In this document: positions 12,780 through 23,518 of the stretch, in pieces
Position numbering within the stretch: the first letter of the stretch is position 1
How the letters are laid out: every line of letters starts with the position of its first letter
Assembly (NCBI GenBank): GCA_015680685.1
Contig: MNCI01022583.1
Span: 151,528-215,527, forward strand
Direction of reading: 5' to 3'
From: Gnetum montanum
Lineage: Eukaryota > Streptophyta > Gnetopsida > Gnetales > Gnetaceae
Length of the DNA: 64,000 nt
Notes under the pieces: generated by a model
The model's database searches: none
What the model was told of the DNA's origin: nothing
What the model saw: only the letters and a program-made list of their open reading frames with translations
Position numbers and translations under genes: made by a program

Positions 12780-13390
12780 TATAGAGTTCCCAGCGTCTAC
12801 ACGTTGCTCAGTCTACGCCGTACGCTGTAGATTCTATCTATACGCTGCTCAGTATACCTGTACGTTGTATGCTTTAGACTCTGTCTATACACTGTTCAGT
12901 ATACCTCTATGTTGTACGCTATAAACCCTATCTACATGCTACTCAGTCTACGTCATACGCTATAGATTCTATCTATACGCTGCTTAGTATACCTATACGT
13001 TGTATGTTGTAGACTCTATCTATATGTTGTTCAGTATACCTGTATGTTGTATGTTGTATACTCTATCTATACGCTACTCAGTATACCTATATGCTGTACG
13101 CTGTAGACCCTGTCTACACGTTGTTTAGTATACCTCTACGCTATACGCTATAAACCCTGTCTACATGCTGCTCAGTCTACGCCGTACACTGTAGATTCTA
13201 TCTATACGTTGCTCAGTATATCTGTACGTTGTATGCTGTAGACTTTGTCTATACGCTACTTAGTATACCTGTACGTTGTACGCTGTAGACTTTGTTTATA
13301 CGCTGCTCAATATACATGTACGTTGTACACTGTAGACTCTATACACTGGTCATTGGAGCCTATATGCTGAGATCCAGTCTATACGCTCTA
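12780..13390 (+). repeat. 47-bp minisatellite in element B leader
   Basis: About eleven units of roughly 47 bp. Each carries TATACGCTGCTCAGTATAC and then a TACGTTGTACGCTGTAGAC-type block. Units vary mainly at CG sites. The array lies between PBS and gag, in the untranslated leader of the genomic RNA. Confidence 0.82.
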
Positions 13391-13460
13391 TGTTGTGGAC
13401 TTAGGTGTACGCTCCAATAAGTATACCAGTTTCACCGTGCTATATTCACAACCGTTCACC

Positions 13461-16400
13461 ATGAACACTGCGAACCCCAACGCTTCAACCAAACCCATCA
13501 CAGATATCATAGGCCCCATGGCTGTTCAACAACCCGTAGTAAAACCCACAGCAGGACCTCGCCGGTCTCTCAGATTGCAAGGGAAGAACCCATCATTTAA
13601 CATTATAACTCAGGAGCAATACAATTTCATATGCGTAAAAATACAAGTCGGCCTAGCCGTGGATCAAACTGAAATGGAGATTAAAAGACAATACGAACTC
13701 TTCCATAGTAGAGGACATGAGTTCATTCCTTTCCCGTACGATATTATCCCTCTCCCAGAGCACTACTCTGAGCTCATCTCACAACTCCTCCTACAAAGGA
13801 GTCAGTCTCTGGACCAGTCTATGGAAAATCCTCAATTGGAAGAGGAGGATGACTTCCCAGCTCAGTCTGAGCACAAAAATTGGTACCATACCCTTAGCCC
13901 ACAAACCTATGCAAATCTGTTATTTCATCCAGCCACAGGGGAAGCTACATCCCTCCAACCATTTAAAATCACCCAAGCACAGATACTTCAACAGGAATCA
14001 TCCACTCTTATCCCTACTCCTCCTATAACCGATGCGCAACTCAATACACTTCCCCTTGCTATTCCCCCCATTGCAACAGTATCCCCATTCTCGCAAATAC
14101 AACCTCCTAAAAATAATGTAGGAGTAACCTTTCCATCCCGAGTGATTGAGATGCTGCATGTGATACCAGTTTCTACATCCACTCACTATATACCGTGGAT
14201 CCAAACCCAAGGAGCATCCTTTACAACTGTAACTCAACAAGTTCAGGGTGTTCCTACACAAAGTATGACTGGGCAATGGGTAGCAATTGGTGCTCAACCG
14301 CATCAACCCCCTCACTATAACATACTACCTCACACAATTTTACCAGCTAACATCCCTCAAGGACAACCACAACAACAACAGCAACCCCTTACCTACAATG
14401 TGTCGCTCCTAATCCCACCCACCACAAATATTCTACAAGTGCAGCCTCCAACCATATAACTTTCTTCCTTCCATCCCACTATCCAATAATCTAACCTATA
14501 TACTGTACAACATCCTCAACCTACTATCTCACCTAGTGCCCAAGATTGGGCTGATGCCAAAAAGCTAATGCAAGAGCTACCTGACGAGGTCAAACACCTC
14601 AAAACAGCCACTGATAGAGAGCTTAAGGTAGTGGACTTCTATCATGATGACCCTATCAGCTCTTCGGTTCCGCCTCTAACACTACCTAAGGGTGTTTCCA
14701 TACCCACACTAACTAAATACAATGGGGAGATAGACCCCAACGTTCACCTTATAACATTTAGATTTGAATGCGCGCTACTTCAGGTGTGGCCACATGCCAT
14801 TCTGCGAGTGTTCCCCATGTCCCTCGCAGGGAGAGCACTTGATTGGTATCGGGCCTTGCCACGAAACTCAATATCTTCTCTAGAAGATTTGTTACACCAA
14901 TTCGTTACCAGGTTCAAGTATAACTTGAAGCTTGAAGCAACACTTGACAGCCTCATACAAGTCAAGCAAGCACCTCTTGAACCTATCCAAAAATTCATCC
15001 AACGGTGGAGTGCTGCCCTCAATGAGCTCCACAAGCTGATCCCAGAGACATACCTCCTCACCATCCTAAAAGGTTCTGTCAACAATTTTGTCAAGTCCAA
15101 ACTATATTATCTCAATGCACGCACTCTTAGTCAAGCATTTGTATAGATCAAGAACATAGAGGAGGCATCCCAAAATAGCCGCGCCCCTGCATATTTAGCC
15201 TTTAGAAACCAACATAATAAGAAAGACAAAGAAAATGCTAAAACAACTATAGTGGAAGTAGCGGAAACACAACAAGTGAATGTGGGACAACAAAGCAAAC
15301 CGCCTACTTCCCCTGCTAATTACGCTAAACCTTCTCCTGCGACGGCAACCGAATCATCCGCATCACAAAATCCTACACCGGGTCGTGCGAGAAACTTCGA
15401 GAGGAAGGACCCCTCTCAATACACGCTATTGCCCATGAAACCATCGTAACTATTCGACCAACTCTTGAAGGCCGGATTGATGAAACATAAATAGTTGTCC
15501 CCCGTAGCGATCCAAAGACATGATCGGTTCTGTCAATTGGTTCAGAACCCAAGCCTGGCAATGCCAGATGAGCCCCCAGTTCCAAAGGGCTTTAGAATGA
15601 ACCATTTTTGTGATTATCATCAACGTAATGGGCATGGCACTGACTATTTTTTCACTCTAAAACAAGATATCCAACGAATGATCAACATAGGTCAAATCAC
15701 TTTCGATGAAGCCAACCCGGTCCAACCACAAAACAAGGCCATGGGCGTATATAAAGATCCTCTAAATACTAAAGAAGCACCATATGTAATTAACACCATT
15801 TACTTCGATAACGAACCAAAAACACCTAGGATTAACACCGTCCATTCTGATCATGAGCAGCAAATGCCTAAGAAATCATTTATAGTACACATTCCTCCAC
15901 TGTACAAACACCTGTGCCTCAACCATCATACCCCCCACAAAAACCTTATGTCATCCGAATACCCCCCGCTGTAGCAACTTCTATCATACCATCACGGGAA
16001 AAATCATATGTGGTGCATGTACCTCCCACCACTACTACCGCAAACACACAATCACCTCCTACTCGTCCCACTCCCTACATAGTCCGAGTATCACCTATGA
16101 TCGCAACTACGGAGGCACAACCTCCAGCTAAGCCAACTCCATATGTTGTTAGGATACCCGAACGTCTTGATGACCACCAATCCTCCACTCCGCTAACATA
16201 GAATAAACTGATTCCCTATGTCATCAAGATGCCTAGCCAGCCTGACACTCAACCACATTCAACCGTCCAACCGCAACCCCGCCCTACTCCATACATTGTA
16301 TAGGTTCCAAAGCAACCTGAGGTTCCGAAACCAACTGTACCCCCATGCCACACATGAGAACACCTCGCAGAAAAGCTTACACACGAACGCTTGGAGAAGG

Positions 16401-16855
16401 AACGTCAATGAATAGCCTTAGGACCTCCCAAGCCTACCCCACTAAGTGCAATACCCATGACATCACCTAATAATAAACCAAACATAGGCTATGAGGGTGA
16501 ATCTTCCGAAAAGCATGATACGTCTAAATCAATGATTGCACGTAAAAATGACCAACCAACTACGCATGAGATAAAATTGTTGGGCCCGATGGACCAAATG
16601 ACTATCGACAAACATGCGCCCAATAGTAGAGATTTAGCAACAGCTCTAACACAGGTCACACAAGCGCTTAAACAAAAAAATACTTCATTAACCTTATACG
16701 ACCTGGTGTTAACCTCTCAAACCCATCGCAAAGCCCTAGTGCGCATGTTGACATCCATCCCAGTAAGCGAAGACTTACCTCCAAACGAACCTTCAATTCA
16801 TGCGGTAATGTATTCACCTCAACAATTAACTCCTAAGCCAAGGTTTCCACAATGA
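13461..16855 (+). pseudogene. Element B gag with long N-terminal extension (broken)
   Basis: The structural protein that packages the element RNA. I place the start at 13461 (CACCATGAAC). The first about 330 residues are low-complexity, rich in Gln, Pro and Thr, with a basic GPRRSLRLQGK stretch near residue 35. Two in-frame TAA codons (14457-14459 and about 14487) separate this part from the capsid domain (14568-15146: VVDFYHDDPIS, SLAGRALDWYRALP, FIQRWSAALNEL). All these parts are in one frame, so extension and capsid were probably one ORF. A CDYHQRNGHGTD block near 15610 matches the knuckle-like motif of Tat gags. The stops are TAA or TAG where CAA or CAG is expected. Repeats ending YVVRI / YIVRV occur at about 15940-16170. 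Confidence 0.78.
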
Positions 16856-16859
16856 CAAC

Positions 16860-17520
16860 ATCAAAGTGGATGAGAAAACGTGAGAAGTGACAACTGCACC
16901 TATGTTCATAATGATACAAATAAATCAATTCAAGATACATAGAGTGCATGTAGATGATGGAGCCACTACAAACGTGGTACCTTATCCCATCATCGAACAA
17001 TTAGGGCTTACGGAGCTAATTAGACCAACCACCACCACGTGTTTGAAATCNAGTCTCTTCCCCCATACACCAGGAGATTCACCTACCTTACGAAGTTGGC
17101 GAAATCATTATACACGGGGAGGCTGCTACACCCACCATCTCATCACATACAGACATAGACCAAGGCTCGGAGGTTAAGTTCGAAGAGCCTAAACAAGATG
17201 ATACAAATGAACAACAAAGATGCACGTAATCAGTAAGCAATAATCTCTTAGACACAAAGAAAAATTTACCCAACACAGAAATACTTGGGCCTTAAATTAT
17301 ACATATGTAGCCTCACTTGGAAACTACAACAAACGTAGAAACTACAGTACATGCAGAAACGCCAGAAAGCACCAACGTGGGAACTCTTCCATCAGACATC
17401 CCTTGGGCTGAATTGCCATTCAACGTGATCAGTGAAGGAGACACTGAACATAGAATCATACCTATTAATGCTACTCCTAATTTTAAAATGAAGAAAATTA
17501 AAAAATTACTAAGCCAATAA
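16860..17520 (+). pseudogene. Element B aspartic protease (broken, partly lost in gap)
   Basis: A retropepsin domain that would process Gag-Pol. The active site reads VHVDDGATTNVVPYP near 16946-16990, with D-D-G in the D-x-G position. The frame breaks at the N at 17051. Comparison with the same gene in element F shows that about 150 bases of coding sequence are missing at the N. Beyond it, HQEIHLPYEVGEIIIHGE (near 17070-17125) aligns with HQEIHLPYEECKIVIHKD in F. The ORF ends ELPFNVISEGD...LLSQ-stop at 17518-17520. Unlike most gypsy elements, RT does not follow: the antisense gene does. Confidence 0.72.
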
Positions 17521-18123
17521 ACGACACAAAAGTCCGAAATGACGTTAAACTACCTCCCAGTCCGAAACAACGTTAAACTATCATGTCCGCAACGACATAA
17601 AACTAGCCACCATCAAAAATGGTCGGTCTACCAAGAAATCCACCAATGTCACTTGAAACTTCCCTTGTTTACACATGGCCCAAAATGGCCTTAAACTAGT
17701 GCATGCAGCCCAAAATGGCCTTAAACTAAACCACTTGCTTACACTTTTTTTTTCTCGCAAATTCAAGTTCATTGTTCGAATTTACACTTGCATTGTCGTG
17801 TTATCAATAACAGTTTTTCTTCACATTTTCCTTTTCACAATTATCCTTCGCTTATAATTGCATTCCTACTTGCATTCCCACTTCGTGCATTACACTTAAA
17901 CAATAAAATAAACTAAAATATTTTACATTGCCGCATCGTGTTTACATTTAAACTCAAAATTCACAACAAAAAATATGCAGAAATATATATATGTGTAGTT
18001 ATATACAGTTAGACAAGTACAACAGTTAACTAATTCCATTCGTCAGTTCAATACAACTCAAAGCAAAACATTCAATTTATGATTCATGTAAAAATATGAG
18101 CTAGGATAGTTTCAAAGTCAAAA
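17521..18123 (+). other. Spacer with GTCCG...TAAACT repeats, then AT-rich non-coding DNA
   Basis: Five to six short degenerate units (about 17528-17735), such as GTCCGAAATGACGTTAAACT and CCCAAAATGGCCTTAAACTA. The related motif recurs before RT (23285-23425) and after integrase (27075-27450). The remaining 390 bases are AT-rich with no gene. They would be the 3' untranslated region of the antisense gene. Confidence 0.6.
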
Positions 18124-18316
18124 TTAAACATTAGGGACGGGAGGGTTGTCCCCTTCAAACCCGCCAGCACCATGGGTCCCCGATCCACTGGGGCCACCTT
18201 CTTGAACATTGTCATCACCTCGACCCTATAAAAAAAGCAAAAGAAACAATCAACACAAGAAAAAACACTCCCAAACGTTATTCAACGAACAAAATTCATA
18301 ACAACAAAAGGCTTAC

Positions 18317-19101
18317 TGTAGGAGACCCCCCTAAACCGAATTCCAACCGATGGAGAATTTCTTCCTCTGAGATGCTAGCCCAGTCAGTCCCACCGAGGCC
18401 CAGATCGACTTTCGCTAAGGCCTTCCCCTTGTCAACCACTGACCATGTGGGATGTTTCAAGGGAAATTCACCCACAGAGACCTCCCTAGAAGCAGTCATA
18501 ATCACCCTCGTGGGCGATTCCATCTCAACAGTGGTATTCTTAGCAAAAGTATCAAATGCAGAATGTAGACCTAGACCCTCTACAAACATTTCAAGCTGGC
18601 ACTTCTCTATAGATACTTCCTTTAATGATTTCTTGTAATGATGCTTGTGGTTCTTCTCAGCTTGACCCCATTTCTGCACCTTGGAAGCGAAATCCTTCCA
18701 ATCCTGGTACTTGAGGTTCAGTAAATCTATCTGGGCCTTACACTCTACCAGCTTCCAAGTCAGTGATGCATGGCAATTTAGCAAGTTCCAATATTTGGTA
18801 TAAGTGATCTCAAAAGTTCGCCAAGCACGATCACCTGTTAATCTAGCCGAGGCGAACTCATAACGAGCCTTGAGATCATCACGTTTAGTCGATAACTCGG
18901 AAACCTCTTTTTCCTTTGCCTAGATCTGCAACCATAGCTATTCAATGGAGCACCTACAGGTCCAAAGTGATTTGGCATTATGCACAAGACATTTTTCCAC
19001 CTCGTCATAGACCTATCTCGGTATCTGTTCAACTTCTGGCGGTAGTGCAGGCAAGCTCTCAATACAAACGGTCTCAGATGGGTCCCACTTCAGCTTAGCT
19101 C
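18317..19101 (-). pseudogene. Antisense gene exon 7: helical segment
   Basis: The first half has three TAG stops, all at sites where CAG (Gln) fits. The second half is open and rich in Lys, Glu and Leu (KVQKWGQAEKNHKHHYKKSL, EVSIEKCQLEMFVEGL), consistent with a coiled coil. The F copy at about 46135-46945 aligns with it, including the VEGLGL-like and SAFDTF-like blocks. The phase-0 donor CCTACA|GTAAGC links to the 33-codon Gly-rich exon 8. Confidence 0.6.
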
Positions 19102-19829
19102 CTACACACACGAAAAGAATAGGCATTATATCTTAGATGGCAAAAAGGAATGTGAAACTCGAAGGCTGCAAAACACTTGAGACATCTGTACCTATTTCAG
19201 GGTGGGCCTGTTGAATGCATTCGACCACCTTGTCGACGATACTAGTGAAAAAATCCATTTTTCTTGGCATCTCAGTCCAAGTAAATGGTTCATGAGTGCG
19301 AGATGGATTAGCCTCAGGGGTCGTTTTAGGGGGAGCCACTATCATAGGCACTTCTAACCGCATCATAGGAATCATCCTAGTTTCAATATCTTCATCTAGA
19401 AGCAATAAAAAACATAAAATTAAAACACCACATGATGGAAACAACGATTCACAAGGCAACGCAATAAAACAAAATGGAATATACCGAGTTCCTTGTTCCC
19501 TTCTCGGTTCGGAGGGTCACCAAGGTCCAAATTTCCCTTAAGGAAGCTATTAAACATTTCATTGACACCATCCCGGTCATCGACAAGTTCTGTCTCTGTG
19601 GTGTCTCCTGCCAACTCTTCGGTCACTTCCACCTGATCTTCGCCGACCTCTTCCTCCTCAATTATTAAATCAATTGGGACTTCCTCCTCCTTGATAATGG
19701 TTTCTAGCTCCTGTCTCCTCACTTCCCGAGTCAGGTCTAAAGACATTAGTTTTATGTAAGCGGTCAAAACGAAAAAAATAATGAATAAGACGAAAATGAC
19801 AATACAATAAGTGCATCAAGCTTACTTAC

Positions 19830-20876
19830 CTCGAACAGGCATTTTGGATCGTATTCGCTTCACCCTTGGCTCTTCCATAGTTGAGGCCACCTCTTTAGGG
19901 CGTTCGCGCTTCTGAATCTTCGATTTGGCTTTCCCGATGTTCTCCTTGATCACCCGATCAACCCTCCTAGCAGTGTAGGGCACATTGTCTGGTTCCAGCC
20001 CCACACTGTCACGTGTGTGGATTGAAGTACCAGATGACCCCTTTGTTGTGATGGAAACCGATTCATCAATCCCCTCGGGTGCATCTTGAGACTCAGCTAC
20101 CTCGAACAGATGGTTAATCCATGGGCGAGATAATTGAGTACAATCCTGCAAAACATATTTATTGTCTACACAAACCACCAGAAATTCAGCCAGGCGACAT
20201 AGATAACCTACGAAGAACACGAAGGTAAAATGGTACTGTGCCTCAACATTTGAACGCAATCACACTATCTCCCTATGGAAACCTGACAACAAAAATTGGG
20301 CCCAATTATAACGCATCCCGGTCTCTAAAATGGCCCGCATGATGCGCACGACTTCCACCCCAAGACTCTTCACTTGAGACAGGGATTTAGGAAACACCCG
20401 TGCCCTAAACAAGGGATACAGTTCATTGACTTCCACCACCTTTGATGTTCCCTGCATAGGGAACCCCTTAGAGCCCTTGAGAATGCCCAACCAATCTTTC
20501 AGCTCACGCACCACATGGAGCTCTTTCTGCGTCCTATCCAAAACCACATTCACACCATCTTCCGGGACACCGAAGAGGTCTAAAAAGAACTCGGCTGATA
20601 GATGAAAAACTATTTTGACACCCTTAATACAGGTGTTGTAGTAGCTGACAGAGTTGTCAAACGAATCAACAATTCCAATCATCTCAACTACAGAGACATC
20701 AAGGCTTGGGGTTGTGAATAAATCCATGAGGCCGGTATCATTCAAACAATGGACAATAGATGGTGGGGCACTGGTACGCAACCATCGCTGCACCTTCCTG
20801 ACCTCCCCAAATTTCATCGACAGGGTGCTCTCAGTCCGCCCTATCGTAACAGGGTCTCCGTCGGGGGGGTCGTTAA
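19830..20876 (-). pseudogene. Antisense gene exon 4: plant-transposon-protein-like domain
   Basis: The largest exon, 349 codons. It contains YYNTCIKGVKIVFHLSAEFF followed by LDLFGVPEDG, then FRARVFPKSLSQVKSLGVEVVRIMRAIL. This resembles the putative plant transposon protein domain found in retrotransposon accessory ORFs (Pfam Transposase_32): an RG-V-FS-like strand, a GLP-like turn, and a later helix with a ll-aIl-G pattern. One TGA at 20260-20262 interrupts it, where TGG would read IVWLRSN. It ends with a basic KRIRSK segment, possibly a nuclear signal, just before the donor. No enzymatic function is claimed. Confidence 0.45.
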
Positions 20877-21322
20877 CTGTAAACACATTTTAAAACCATA
20901 GCACCAGTATGACCAACATTGTAGCCGAACAAATAGACTAAGGCGTCAGGGAAATATCATCACTTACCTTCAGTCGTGGGCTTCACATTGCTAGGACCCA
21001 AGTCAGTATCACGAGGGAAAATCGGTCCATTGCATGACCAATCTTCATGTAGCCACCCTCGAGCCACGCATTGCGCAAACGCCCTCGAAAATTGCTTATG
21101 GAAATGAATAATGTCATCCTTAGTCTGAGCTAATACAGCTCCGTGGAGGGTGGGACCTACCATGAAGGTCTCTAAAGCGGTGTGAGCCAGTGCAAGTCCG
21201 TCATCATTGACGCATATTCCATCTTTGTCAACTTGGGGCCTACAAAAGAACAATCATCAGAGTAAGAGCAAATACTAAACAATAGAATAGAAACAACAAA
21301 TTAAACAACCTTAACTCTCTAC

Positions 21323-21764
21323 CTTGTACACCATGCCCGGAGGCTTCTAGAATAATGTATGTGCACACGCAGCCAAAAACAAGGTGCTATTGAGATAGTG
21401 AGGCCCACGAGGCAATAAGTTCCACACACACGATAACGGACGGGTAGATCTGGGCCCTCCCGAGGGATCGTCCTCAATCGCAAGTGGTGTCTCATCAATG
21501 TCCACCATGAAAGCTATGACGTTGTTTGAGGATCCTGGCAACATTGCTTCGAGCATGCTCCACGCTACTTGTTCGCTTAGATGGGACCATATCACTACCT
21601 TGAATCCATCTAAGATAAAGGCAAGGAACTCACAGGCCCCTTTCCTAAACCATACCCCATTGTTATCAATAGTCAGATCAGGGGCAGGTTTGTCAGTATC
21701 AAGGGGCTCGAACCAGGCCAGTACCCCGACCAGCTCAACCACTAAGAGGAAAGGCTCAAGATCC
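21323..21764 (-). pseudogene. Antisense gene exon 2: degenerate NIF/FCP1-like (HAD) region
   Basis: The translation opens DLEPFLLVVELVGVLAWFEP and continues VWFRKGACEFLAFILDGFKVVIWSHLSEQVA. In NIF/FCP1-type phosphatases a hydrophobic strand with LVLDLDxTL or LVLDLNGLL precedes an RPG/RPxxxEFL block and a (F/Y)EVxIWTS strand; order, spacing and wording agree. The nucleophile Asp of motif I is Glu here (VVELVGVL) and the second Asp is Val, so phosphatase activity is not expected. The order of blocks argues against a chance match, but no search was run. A stop (TAG for CAG) at 21347 and a phase mismatch to exon 3 leave the exon's end uncertain. Confidence 0.55.
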
Positions 21765-21849
21765 CTGCAAATAACCAGAATGCCATGGTAAATTAGTTAT
21801 ACATGAAAATGAAATAGAGAAACAAAATTTCATGTTGAAGGCCAATACT

Positions 21850-22400
21850 TTGAAAAAATTGCAAATTGTCTACACTCGGCGTGCATACCCTGCACGCTAC
21901 CAAAAAATTGTTTACACTCGACGTGCAGACCCTCCACGCTGCCAAAAAAACTATTTACACTTGGCATGCAGACCCTGCACGCTGCGAAAACTATCTATGC
22001 CTAGTGTGCAGACCCTGCATGCTACGAAAACCATCTACGCCCAGCGCGCAGACCCTGCACACTACAAAAAATTGTCTACACCCAGCGCGCAAACCCTGCA
22101 CACTGCAAAAATTGTCTACACCGAGCATGTAGACCCTGCACGCTATAAAAACTATCTACACACAGCATGCAGACCTTGCACGCTACGAAAACTATTTACG
22201 CCCAGCGTGCAGACCCTATATGCTGTGAAAACTGTTTACACCTAGTGTGTAGACCCTGCATGCTGCAAAAACTATCTACGCCCAGCGTGCAGACCCTGCA
22301 TGCTGCGAAAACTATCTACGCCCAGCGTGTAGACCCTGCACGCTGCAAAAACTATTTACGCCCAGCGTGCAGACCCTATACGCTGCCAAAACTATCTACG
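21850..22400. repeat. 40-bp minisatellite in antisense-gene intron 1
   Basis: About 14 units of roughly 40 bp, each with CTACGCCCAGCGTGCAGACC and CTGCACGCTGCGAAAA in variant form. It fills most of the intron between antisense exons 1 and 2. Because 40 is not a multiple of three and units lack stops, long open frames arise in several frames; these are by-products, not genes. Confidence 0.82.
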
Positions 22401-22639
22401 CCCACATAACAAATACAAATGAAAGCAATTAACTGAGGTAAGATTAGAGCCTACCTGTGTGCTAATCCAGGCGACGATGGAATCCTAGGCCTAGGCAAAC
22501 ACTGCAGCATGGCCTCACTTTCCTCCACAAAATTCAAGTTAGGCCCCTTCGTCCCCTGGCCTTCTACCTCCTTACCCTTGCCCATTCCAGAGTCATGTAC
22601 GCTAAATCTCATAGGTTTACGCTGGGGTTTGAGCCTGCA

Positions 22640-23010
22640 CGCCGAGCTAAATCCTACACGCTGGGGTTAGCTTCTCTACGCTCATGCTGGGGTTAGCTTC
22701 TCTATGCTCATGCTGGGGTTAGCTTCTCTACGCTCATGCTGGGGTTAGCTTCTCTACGCTCATGCTGGGGTTTACTTCTCTACACTTACGCTAGGGTTAG
22801 CTTCTCTACACTCACGCTAGGGTTTTCTTCTCTACACTTACGTTGGGGTTAGCTTCTCTATGCTCACGCTAGGGTTAGCTTCTCTACGCTTACGCTGGGG
22901 TTTACTTCTCTACGCTTACGCTGGGGTTTGATTCTCTACGCTCATGCTGCGACTTAGGTTTACGCTTACGCTGCGACTTAGGTTTACGCTCACACTGCAA
23001 CTTAGGTTCA
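22640..23010. repeat. 26-bp minisatellite upstream of antisense gene
   Basis: About 13 units of AGCTTCTCTACGCTCATGCT plus GGGGTT, with 26-bp spacing confirmed at 22673, 22699 and 22725. It ends about 50 bases from the antisense start codon, in its presumed 5' untranslated region. Array changes are again mostly at CG. Confidence 0.8.
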
Positions 23011-23055
23011 CGTTGCCTTTGATAACTGATAGGTTCACACTCACGCCCACCACCA

Positions 23056-23064
23056 TATATATAG
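23056..23064 (-). promoter_or_regulatory. Candidate TATA box of the antisense gene
   Basis: CTATATATA on the minus strand, about 470 bases before the antisense start codon and just upstream of the 26-bp array. It is the strongest TATA-like site in this interval. No transcript evidence exists here; the position is inference. Confidence 0.35.
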
Positions 23065-23284
23065 TGCCGAGTTGACCCCTCCACTGCCATCGCCGCCTTT
23101 TAATATTTTATTAGTTTTAATCAAAATCGTTCAAAGTACAAAGTACGGGAAAATGAAAAACAAGATAACGAGATAATGAACACTACCACATACCATATTC
23201 CCTAGCAAAGCAATTTCGGTTGCCCACACTGAACATTCTAGCACAAACTCTTCAGTATAGATCATACATCAACTAGGCATCATC

Positions 23285-23425
23285 AAATCACACTTGGCGC
23301 GGTAAGGCCTTAAACTTCCACACTCGGCCCGGTAAGGCCTTAAACTGTCACACTCAGCCTAGTAAGGCCTTAAACTACCACATTCGGCCCGGTAAGGCCT
23401 TAAACTACCATGCATCCAGGTACGA
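23285..23425 (+). repeat. GGTAAGGCCTTAAACT short repeats before RT
   Basis: Four units of about 37 bp, each ending CGGTAAGGCCTTAAACT or near. They share the TAAACT core and spacing with arrays at 17528 and 27075. The stretch from 23426 to the RT acceptor is AT-rich with no ORF. Confidence 0.7.
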
Positions 23426-23518
23426 TGATAAACCATCACTATATATGTACACATGATTTACGTTGCCTAGGGATGCATAACAGCCACTACTAGCTCACTC
23501 TGCCCTCTGTTTATTGGC

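Larger units (their letters stand above)
18124..22585 (-). pseudogene. Antisense eight-exon gene of element B
   Basis: A spliced gene opposite to the element. Exons (minus strand): 22585-22455, 21764-21323, 21239-20968, 20876-19830, 19736-19485, 19395-19192, 19101-18317, 18225-18124. Donors include CACAG|GTAGGC, CTGAAG|GTAAGT, GTTCGAG|GTAAGT and CCTACA|GTAAGC; acceptors include TTGCAG, TTTACAG, GCTTCTAG and TTTTATAG. Coding phase is kept at every junction except exon 2/3. Length is about 1,080 codons, starting MGKGKEV and ending DNPPVPNV-stop. Exon 2 resembles a NIF/FCP1 phosphatase, exon 4 a plant transposon protein domain, exon 5 is acidic (many E and D) and exon 7 is helical. Five in-frame stops (at 21347, 20260, 19013, 18938, 18920) make this copy dead. 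Element F has the same gene. Function unknown. Confidence 0.8.

Noticed and set aside
13998-14315. 105-codon minus frame under gag
   Set aside because: Shadow of the Gln/Pro-rich gag extension.
21480-21500. DIDETPL in antisense exon 2 as an active HAD motif I
   Set aside because: It lies after the EFL and IWSH blocks, the wrong order for a NIF/FCP1 fold; the expected motif I place holds VVELVGVL.
21498-21791. Plus-strand frame opposite antisense exon 2
   Set aside because: Shadow of the spliced minus gene; no recognisable protein and no splice context.
21832-22245. 137-codon plus-strand frame as a gene
   Set aside because: It is a translation of the 40-bp array, which is free of stops in more than one frame; no start context or homologue.
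22640-23010. CRISPR-like regular repeats
   Set aside because: Units are directly adjacent with no unique spacers, and the context is a plant retrotransposon.
22902-23090. Minus frame MAVEGST... as the antisense start codon
   Set aside because: It lies upstream of the TATA candidate, enters the 26-bp array and meets a stop; the MGKGKEV start at 22585 joins exon 2 in phase.
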